32,970 bases of DNA, taken from contig QHZN01000220.1 of the NCBI GenBank assembly GCA_003225365.1, forward strand, positions 1 through 32,970, given 5' to 3'. Both the position numbers and the translations under genes were made by a program. Origin of the DNA: Acidobacteriota bacterium. Its GTDB lineage: Bacteria; Acidobacteriota; Terriglobia; UBA7540. Shown in pieces: positions 15,792 to 21,855 of this stretch. Below the pieces are notes generated by a model. It was not told the DNA's origin. It made no database searches and saw only the letters and a list, made by a program, of their open reading frames with translations. Each line of letters starts with the position of its first letter. Positions within the stretch are counted from its first letter, which is position 1.

Positions 15792-17105
15792 ATGACCAAG
15801 CTCGCTCCCAAGCTTCGCACGCTCGATTACTTCTCGCTGGGTTTTGGGTCGATGGTGGGCGTGGGCTGGTTGGTCGTGATGGACGACTGGCTGGCGCGCG
15901 GCGGCCCGCTGGGCGCGATGCTGGGCTTCGCGCTGGGCGGACTGCTGCTCGTCCCCGTCGCCTACGTGTACGGCCGGCTGGTGATGGCCATCCCCGATGC
16001 CGGTGGCGAAATTGCCTACACGCAAAGAGTGTTTCCTTCCGGGGTGAGCTTCGCGACAGGCTGGATGATGTTCCTCGCCTACTTCATCGTTTGTCCGTGG
16101 GAGTGCGTGGCGGTGGGGAAAATCGCCGCCTACCTCATGCCCGGACTTAATTCGTGCGAGCTTTACCGCGTCGCCGGCCGGCCCGTTTACCTGCCTCAAT
16201 TGGCGGTCGGCGTGGCTCTCGCCCTGGTGATTACGGCGGTAAACTTCCGAGGCATCCGTTGGAGCGCGACGCTTCAAAACTGGGCGACGTTCGGGCTGCT
16301 CGCGCTGTTCGCCGTCTTTGTTGCGTTCGGTGTGGCGCGCGGGTCGGCGGCGAATTTTGCGCCAGGATTCAGCCACCGCGGATGGGTGTCGGTCTCGCTG
16401 GTTCTTCAAGTCGTCCCCTACTTCATGACCGGCTTCGAGTCGGTCCCGAAGTCTTCGGAAGAAGCCGCCCCGGAATTCAAATCGCAAGGTTTCTTCCGCG
16501 CCATCTTGTGGGCGCTGGGGGTCGGAGTGCTGTTCTATGTTTCGGTTATCGCGGTCGTGGCATTCGTTCACCCTTGGCCCTCTTTGACCCATGCGAGCTT
16601 CGCGACGGCAGTGGCCTTCGAAGAGGCATTTCGCTGGCGCTGGGTCGTCCATCTGATCCTTGCCGCGGCGCTCGTTTCGCTGGTCAAAATCTTCAACGGC
16701 AATTTCGTGGCCTCCTCGCGCCTGGCCTTCGCGCTGGGGCGGTCGAGGCTGATTCCTTCGAGCCTCGGCGCGGTCCACACGCGCCACCAGACGCCTTCGG
16801 CCGCGGTGGTCGGAGTGGGCGCGCTCACCGTTGCGGCGACTTTGCTTGGCGAGGCGATTCTCGTTCCAGTGACGGAGGTTGGCTCGATGGCTTCTGCGGC
16901 GGGATGGTTCGCTGCCTGCGCGGCTTACTTCCGGATGGAGCCCAGGGGCCGGGAGCGAGCCCTCGCCGCTGCTGGAGCGCTGGTCGCTCTGGCGATGATC
17001 CTCATGAAGCTCTTGCCCATCGTCCCGGGCCACTTCACAGGGGCAGAATTCGTGGCTCTGACCATATGGGCCGCCGCCGGCTTTGCGCTTCATCGAGTCG
17101 CCTAG
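15792..17105 (+). CDS. APC-superfamily amino acid/amine permease
   Basis: 437 residues with about twelve hydrophobic helices. The first helix carries the APC-type glycine-rich signature (LGFGSMVGVGWLVV, ~20). A conserved PYFMTGFES motif at ~215 matches helix 6 of eukaryotic-type amino acid permeases (FxGFE), and NGNFVASSRLAFALGR (~310) matches the loop after helix 8. Substrate is unknown; amino acids or polyamines are the usual ones. The ATG at 15792 was chosen over the upstream TTG because family members start near TKLxPKLRTLDY. It converges on sixA. Confidence 0.8.
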   Translation: MTKLAPKLRTLDYFSLGFGSMVGVGWLVVMDDWLARGGPLGAMLGFALGGLLLVPVAYVYGRLVMAIPDAGGEIAYTQRVFPSGVSFATGWMMFLAYFIVCPWECVAVGKIAAYLMPGLNSCELYRVAGRPVYLPQLAVGVALALVITAVNFRGIRWSATLQNWATFGLLALFAVFVAFGVARGSAANFAPGFSHRGWVSVSLVLQVVPYFMTGFESVPKSSEEAAPEFKSQGFFRAILWALGVGVLFYVSVIAVVAFVHPWPSLTHASFATAVAFEEAFRWRWVVHLILAAALVSLVKIFNGNFVASSRLAFALGRSRLIPSSLGAVHTRHQTPSAAVVGVGALTVAATLLGEAILVPVTEVGSMASAAGWFAACAAYFRMEPRGRERALAAAGALVALAMILMKLLPIVPGHFTGAEFVALTIWAAAGFALHRVA

Positions 17106-17135
17106 ACAGGAGGGTAATATCGAACCTCCCGTAGC

Positions 17136-17152
17136 GCCGGCTTCCAGCCGGC
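17136..17152. terminator. Perfect hairpin between convergent genes
   Basis: GCCGGCT-tcc-AGCCGGC forms a 7-base GC-rich stem between the permease (ends 17105) and sixA (ends 17179). It lacks a T-run in either direction, so it may be a bidirectional terminator or an intergenic palindromic repeat. Confidence 0.4.
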
Positions 17153-17178
17153 TCCTGCCGTCGAGGCAGCGGCGAGAC

Positions 17179-17727
17179 TTACGCCAGCTTGCGCATGATG
17201 CGCGGCGTGAGCCACCATACGAGTTCGCCGGGCGCTTTCGGCGGGAATTCCGTAAAGCGGATCAGGCAGCACCCGGCTTTCTTGAATCCGAGATTGGCGT
17301 TCCGGCCCGCGCCGACCAGGCGCGCAGCCATCTCGCTCAAGTCCGGTTCGTGACCCACCACCAGGATGCGCCGCCGCTCGAGATGCCGGGCGAGGAAGGT
17401 AATCACCGCTTCGGGTGAGCCGCCCGGCTTGAGCGCCTCCACAAAGTCCGTCGGCACGCTGGGCCGGAGGGCATCCGAGACGATCTCCGCCGTTTCGACC
17501 GCGCGCACCAGAGGGCTGGTCAGGATCCAATCCACCTCGAAGCCCAGCCGAAGAAGCCCCTTCGCGATCTCCTGCACTTTCATTTTTCCTTCGGGGGTCA
17601 GCGGTCGCTTTGAGTCGTCGGCGAAGCTCCCGGCGCCGCGCGTCACCGCGATGCCGTGGCGCATGATGTAAAGCTCGTGATCCCGCTTGGGAGGGGTGGT
17701 TGCTTGCGCGGGCTCTTTGGCTGCCAT
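17179..17727 (-). CDS. sixA: SixA-type phosphohistidine phosphatase
   Basis: 182 residues of the histidine phosphatase (RHG) branch: R23-H24-G25 in LYIMRHGIAV, TSPLVRAVETAEI (~72) with the second conserved Arg, and the second catalytic His in ILVVGHEPDL (~120). SixA removes phosphate from phosphohistidine proteins such as PTS or histidine phosphotransfer proteins. An extra ~15-residue N-terminus is present. It starts 6 bases after the end of the upstream phospholipase-D-like gene, so both are one transcript. Neighbouring CHAD is a frequent companion of SixA-like proteins. Confidence 0.85.
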   Translation of the reverse strand: MAAKEPAQATTPPKRDHELYIMRHGIAVTRGAGSFADDSKRPLTPEGKMKVQEIAKGLLRLGFEVDWILTSPLVRAVETAEIVSDALRPSVPTDFVEALKPGGSPEAVITFLARHLERRRILVVGHEPDLSEMAARLVGAGRNANLGFKKAGCCLIRFTEFPPKAPGELVWWLTPRIMRKLA

Positions 17728-17733
17728 CAGTAA

Positions 17734-18210
17734 TTACTCGCCTGCGGCGGGTTTGATCTTTTCCGCCGCAGCCCAGAGCAGTTCAAACTCACGGGCGTAC
17801 TCCGCGATCGCGTCCGCGTCGCGGAGAACAATCAGGTTATCAAAATTCAAGTCTTCGGATTCCGTCGTCCAATTGTAACTTCCGGTGAGCGCCGTCCGTC
17901 TATCGAAGATGGCAAACTTGTGGTGCATTTTGGCGCCGGGTCCGCGGCGGCCGGAGAGAAGGCGGAAGGAGAGTCCGTAGCCAGCCAGCAGTTGACGCGT
18001 GCCCGGTGATTCCGCATACTTCTCTTGGTCGAGCACGAGCCGGATTTGGAGGCCCCGCGAGGCGGCTTCACCGAGCGAGCGCGCCAGTGACGGATGCGTC
18101 AGCCGGTAGAGCGCCGCATCCACGGACCGCCGAGCCTCGCGAACCTCGGCGGCGATGAGCTCGGCCACCGAGCCGTTGCGAGTGAAGTGTACGGCGACTT
18201 CCTGGCTCAT
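17734..18210 (-). CDS. Single-HKD phospholipase-D-like protein (Nuc type)
   Basis: 158 residues with one HKD motif: H96-H-K98-FAIF-D103, followed by TGSYNWT and NFDNLIVL, the order seen in Nuc-type endonucleases that dimerise to form one active site. It lacks an evident signal peptide, so it is probably cytoplasmic, though Nuc homologues can be exported. The reaction would be phosphodiester hydrolysis of nucleic acid or lipid. It is first gene of a pair with sixA. Confidence 0.75.
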   Translation of the reverse strand: MSQEVAVHFTRNGSVAELIAAEVREARRSVDAALYRLTHPSLARSLGEAASRGLQIRLVLDQEKYAESPGTRQLLAGYGLSFRLLSGRRGPGAKMHHKFAIFDRRTALTGSYNWTTESEDLNFDNLIVLRDADAIAEYAREFELLWAAAEKIKPAAGE

Positions 18211-18370
18211 GGTGGAGGCCCCCGATTTTAGAGGGATTTCGACCGAGATTCAACCGGCCGCGACGCGAGACGAAAGATCTGGACGCTCGCTCCGGCCAAG
18301 GACAACTCCTTCATTAATTCTGAATTCTGAATTGAGTTGACGCGTCGGTTTGGGATCGGGATATGCAGCG

Positions 18371-19513
18371 ATGAGGCTCCGCCATGCGTTTGTGGTGGGT
18401 GCATTAACGGTCCTAGCTACTCTTGCCGCTGGATTATTCGTGCCCGCCGGTGTCGAGTCGAAAGAGGAAACCCATTATTTGGCGTCGTGGTCTCCCATTG
18501 AGGGCCTGGCCGCGCGAAACGCCTATGTCGGTGCCGCAGCTTGCCTCCAGTGCCATTCCAACCTGGCGAAGACCGCGCCTGAAACCCCGATGGCCCAGGC
18601 CGCAATCCTTTCCGGCCAATTCGATCTGCTCCACAACCAGCCCGAACTGACTTATCAACTCGGTCCGTTTGGTTACAACATTCGCCGCCGGGGAAACCAA
18701 TTGGTCTATTCGGTCAGCGATGGCAAGGACACCCTGTCCGAACCGATCCAGTATGCCTTCGGCTTCGGACTGAAGGGCCAGACCTACGTCTTCACCCACG
18801 ACGGGGTCTACTACGAGAGCCACCTGAGCTATTACGTCAACACCCGCGGGCTGGATATCACGTTCGGTCACCCGTCCCAGGTTCCTTCTTCTTTGGACGA
18901 AGCCTTGGGGCATCGGTTATCGCCCGGCGACGCGCAGCTCTGTTTTGCCTGCCACACCACGGCGGCGGTCATCGAGGGAAGGCTCGACCCCAGGAGTTTA
19001 ATGCCAGGTGTCGGCTGCGAAAGTTGTCACGGACCGGGCGCCGAACACACGGCGGCGGTGAAGGCGGGCAAATTCGACCGCCCGCACATTTTCAATCCCG
19101 GACGGTTGCAACCAGGGGACCTGGTGGATTTCTGCGGGAATTGCCATCGGACTTGGGAGCAAGTGATCAAGATGCAGATTTTTAGCGTTCGCAACGTCCG
19201 GTTCCAGCCCTATCGCCTGTCGAGTAGCCGCTGCTGGGGTTTCGACGACGCGCGAATCAGTTGCCTGGCCTGCCACGACCCTCACCAAAACCTGCGACCC
19301 GACGCGGCGTTTTACGACTCCAAGTGTTTGGCGTGTCACGTCTCGGGTCGCGGCGCACGCCCCGGTAAGACTCACCCGGGGGCTGCCTGCCCGGTGGCGA
19401 GCGAGAATTGCGTCACCTGCCACATGCCAAAGTACACCCTTCCCGAAGGGAAGTCCGAATTCACCGACCACTTCATCCGCATCGTCCGTAAGAACGCGCC
19501 CTACCCGGGGTAG
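18371..19513 (+). CDS. Heptaheme periplasmic cytochrome c
   Basis: 380 residues with a signal peptide or anchor (MRLRHAFVVGALTVLATLAAG). Seven CXXCH motifs follow: CLQCH (~58), CFACH, CESCH, CGNCH, CLACH, CLACH and CVTCH. A ~120-residue beta-rich insertion (YQLGPFGYNIRRRG..., FGFGLKGQTYVFTHDG) lies between heme 1 and heme 2. The pattern resembles multiheme cytochromes of the c554 / nitrite-reductase-related superfamily common in Acidobacteriota. No Lys-ligated CXXCK heme is present, so nitrite reductase activity is unlikely. The ATG at 18371 is chosen because it starts the hydrophobic leader. Its 3' end overlaps the convergent GNAT gene by 13 bases. Confidence 0.8.
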   Translation: MRLRHAFVVGALTVLATLAAGLFVPAGVESKEETHYLASWSPIEGLAARNAYVGAAACLQCHSNLAKTAPETPMAQAAILSGQFDLLHNQPELTYQLGPFGYNIRRRGNQLVYSVSDGKDTLSEPIQYAFGFGLKGQTYVFTHDGVYYESHLSYYVNTRGLDITFGHPSQVPSSLDEALGHRLSPGDAQLCFACHTTAAVIEGRLDPRSLMPGVGCESCHGPGAEHTAAVKAGKFDRPHIFNPGRLQPGDLVDFCGNCHRTWEQVIKMQIFSVRNVRFQPYRLSSSRCWGFDDARISCLACHDPHQNLRPDAAFYDSKCLACHVSGRGARPGKTHPGAACPVASENCVTCHMPKYTLPEGKSEFTDHFIRIVRKNAPYPG

Positions 19514-20340
19514 GCAACAGAGTCCCTCGCCACCCGCTCGAGTAGGTAGAAGCATCGCCCGCCGGGTTGAGAGGGGGGGAAGAAATCCGTCACGCGGTAC
19601 CCGGCGCGGAGATACGAGCGGAAAGTTGTGCGCATCTCCAGCCGCCAGCGACGGGCAAGCGACAAGGCCTGAGCGCGCATACGGTCCGTGTCCGCCGGGA
19701 TTTCGACCAACAGGCGCGGCGCGCGCTCGCGCAGCTTGAGGGTTTGATTCTCGAGGAAGCCTCGCCGGTTCTTGCGCGTCGGATTGACCGCTGTCCAAGC
19801 AGGATTCAGTGGCCGAGCGCCGCGCCGGCCGAGGCGCGTCACAACACGCTTTGACGCGATGGCCCACTCGACGACAAAGCGGTCGCTCGCCAGCCCTTTT
19901 TCAATAAGGCTCGGGAACTGGCCGTAACAGTTGGGGATGTATTCCTCAACCAAGCCGCCCAGGCGCCTGATGTTGAGATATGCGTTCCGGCTCTGGAGCG
20001 GGTCGTAGGTCCAGCATATCGCGCGGACGCCCTCGGCGAGCGCCAGCCGACGATGGGCAAGCTTCATCCGGAAACCCAGGCCGAGGTCGCGGAAACGGCC
20101 CTCGACCGCCATCATGTGCGACCAGTGAATCAGCTTGCCGTGGCGCCGGGCAAGGAAGGCGTAGAGAAAACCTGCGAGGCTCCCTCCCACAAACGCTCCG
20201 AGCACCGCGCCGCCGTGTTTCGCGGTGACGGTCAATACCTCGGCGCTGACGCCGACGCTTCCCCAAACGTGTTTTTGAATCCGCTCCGAGGCGCGAAACT
20301 CTTCAGCAGCCTTGAGCCGACGGATGCTGACCTGTGGCAT
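19501..20340 (-). CDS. GNAT-family acetyltransferase-like protein
   Basis: 279 residues from the ATG at 20340, with GGGAGGG about a dozen bases upstream. The N-terminal half reads as a GNAT fold (VSIRRLKAAEEF, GGAVLGAFVGGSLAGFLYAF, HWSHMMAVEGRFRDLGLGFRMKLAHR). The acetyl-CoA loop is recognisable in RDLGLGFRMK, and ICWTYDPLQSRNAYLNIRRLGG follows. It resembles a conserved uncharacterised group of long GNAT-like proteins. Substrate is unknown. It may be co-transcribed with the DUF72 gene 83 bases upstream. It ends in a palindrome shared with the heptaheme gene. Confidence 0.7.
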   Translation of the reverse strand: MPQVSIRRLKAAEEFRASERIQKHVWGSVGVSAEVLTVTAKHGGAVLGAFVGGSLAGFLYAFLARRHGKLIHWSHMMAVEGRFRDLGLGFRMKLAHRRLALAEGVRAICWTYDPLQSRNAYLNIRRLGGLVEEYIPNCYGQFPSLIEKGLASDRFVVEWAIASKRVVTRLGRRGARPLNPAWTAVNPTRKNRRGFLENQTLKLRERAPRLLVEIPADTDRMRAQALSLARRWRLEMRTTFRSYLRAGYRVTDFFPPSQPGGRCFYLLERVARDSVAYPG

Positions 20341-20423
20341 CGCGTTGTCGCGTCCCTCCCCAACCGAACGGGGCGCTTCCCACTCCCTCCTGATTCGCGA
20401 GCGCACTCTCGGGCGCCGGACGT

Positions 20424-21275
20424 TCAGGGCTTCTTTCGGTCGAGCCGCTTCCACACTTGGTGGAAGAGGGCAATTGAGCCCGGCGCGAACCCGGCATAGT
20501 GGTTGTTAAAGTAAGCGTAGACTCGCAGGCGCCGCGCCAGCAGCTTCCGGACCTCCGGAATCCAGCATTCCATCTCGCGCTCGCGGCCGACGACCAGCCG
20601 GTCCCAATGCTTCGTCGCTTCTTCGATGCCCTTGCGGTCGCCGAGCCAGCGGATGTAGGCGAAATCCGCCGTCAAGGGGTCGAGCTTGCGCGCCAGTTCT
20701 TCGATCCTCGGCATCCAGGGATGGTCAATCAGCGCCAGCGCAACGTTTTTCCGCCGCAAGACGTCCAGCAGCTCTTCATTCAGCCAACCCTTGTTGCGGA
20801 TTTCGAGGGCGAAAGCGTGCCCCGAAGGGAGCTTTGCGACGAACGGCCGCATGCGCGCGAAGAAGTCCTCGGGTTTCGCGAAGGCTTTGCGATTGAAGTA
20901 CGGCAACTGGACGAGCAGAGGGCCGAGCTTGTCACCGAGCAAGTCCATGACGCCGAGGAATTCTTTGACCTCCGCGTCACAATCCACCAGCACTTTTTCG
21001 TGCGTGATGACCTGGGGGAATTTGGCCGCAAAAACGAACCCGGGCGGGGTGCGCTCGCGCCAGTTCTTGACCATGGCGGCCGAAGGTGTGCGGTAAAACG
21101 TCGAGTCCACTTCCACGGTGTCGAAGTGGCGAGAGTATTCCTCGAGAAATTGCGCGGAAGGCGTGCCGGGCGGATAAAACGCCCCCACCCAGTCTTCACT
21201 CGACCAGCTCGAGGTCCCCAGGAATAGATTCGGAATTTTTGGAGCGTCCACGTCTTTGTCCGGCCGCGCCGCCAC
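20424..21275 (-). CDS. DUF72 (YecE-like) protein
   Basis: 283 residues of the DUF72 TIM-barrel family. Hallmarks are LGTSSWSSEDW near the start, FYPPGTPSAQFLEEYSRHFDTVEVDSTFYR, ERTPPGFVFAAKFP, FALEIRN and YAYFNNHYAGFAPG at the C-terminus. The biochemical role of this widespread family is not established; a nuclease-like or phosphoesterase function has been proposed from its fold. GTG at 21275 is the likely start. Lies between fmdB-like and GNAT genes on the same strand. Confidence 0.85.
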   Translation of the reverse strand: MAARPDKDVDAPKIPNLFLGTSSWSSEDWVGAFYPPGTPSAQFLEEYSRHFDTVEVDSTFYRTPSAAMVKNWRERTPPGFVFAAKFPQVITHEKVLVDCDAEVKEFLGVMDLLGDKLGPLLVQLPYFNRKAFAKPEDFFARMRPFVAKLPSGHAFALEIRNKGWLNEELLDVLRRKNVALALIDHPWMPRIEELARKLDPLTADFAYIRWLGDRKGIEEATKHWDRLVVGREREMECWIPEVRKLLARRLRVYAYFNNHYAGFAPGSIALFHQVWKRLDRKKP

Positions 21276-21388
21276 CGCTGCATTCTTTGGCGTGAGGCCA
21301 TTATCCTAACGCGGACGCGGGTTTTTTGTTGGAAGAAAGGAAAGGCGGAGGGAATTGTCGCGAATAATAAAGGCGGGCCGACGGACGC

Positions 21389-21607
21389 TTACTCCCCGCA
21401 CATGCCTCGGCGTGGAGCGCCGCAGGCACCGCAAGGGCCGGGCTCCGCGGCGCTCGATTTCCGCTCGCCAGCGACGGCGAAAACCGAGAGGAGCATCCGC
21501 ACCTCAGGGCTCTGGCAGTTCTTGCAGGTGACGCGGGCCGCAGACGAGGCAACGATCTTCTCAAATTTCGCACCGCAGTCGCGGCACTGATATTCAAAAA
21601 TGGGCAT
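21389..21607 (-). CDS. FmdB-family zinc-ribbon protein
   Basis: 72 residues. It starts MPIFEYQCRDCGAKFEKIV and continues with TCKNCQSPEVRMLLS, the two CXXC knuckles of the FmdB/CxxC_CxxC_SSSS regulatory zinc-ribbon family. The C-terminus adds a third cysteine cluster (CGACGAPRRGMCGE), which is common in this family. GGAGG is 13 bases upstream. The 15-base palindrome CGTTTA-cta-TAAACG (21627-21641) precedes the gene by 20 bases and contains TATAGT on this strand, so it may be its promoter/operator. Function of the family is poorly known. Confidence 0.8.
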   Translation of the reverse strand: MPIFEYQCRDCGAKFEKIVASSAARVTCKNCQSPEVRMLLSVFAVAGERKSSAAEPGPCGACGAPRRGMCGE

Positions 21608-21817
21608 ACGTTTCTCGACACCTCCACGTTTACTATAAACGGACGCTTCCCTTCGTTCAATCTTTTCCGCGCCTGCAACTGCCCATAGCCTGGGCAGCGT
21701 GCCCAGATTCATCTAGCTCCCGTCCGTCGGTTGACGGGCCCTGCCAGGAAGCCTCAGGCCCAAGAAGGACTTGGAACCCGCCCGGGAATGGCGTGTTCTG
21801 GGAAGTGTTCGTTGGGG

Positions 21818-21846
21818 TTGAGTTGGCTGGGGATGTCCCCTATAAT
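21818..21846 (+). promoter_or_regulatory. Sigma-70-like promoter giving a near-leaderless mRNA
   Basis: TTGAGT (21818-21823), a 17-base spacer and a perfect TATAAT (21841-21846). The ATG of the large coiled-coil gene starts only 9 bases further on, at 21856, without any Shine-Dalgarno sequence between. Transcription is predicted to start within 0-3 bases of the ATG. Confidence 0.55.
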
Positions 21847-21855
21847 CCACTCAAC

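Noticed and set aside
15531..17093. 520-codon minus-strand frame opposite the APC permease
   Set aside because: Composition is highly basic and low in hydrophobics, as expected for the reverse of a GC-rich membrane protein gene.
18310..18345. Repeated TTCTGAATT units and TTGACG upstream of the heptaheme gene
   Set aside because: No convincing -10 at the right spacing; the short AT-rich repeat has no clear partner elsewhere in the window.
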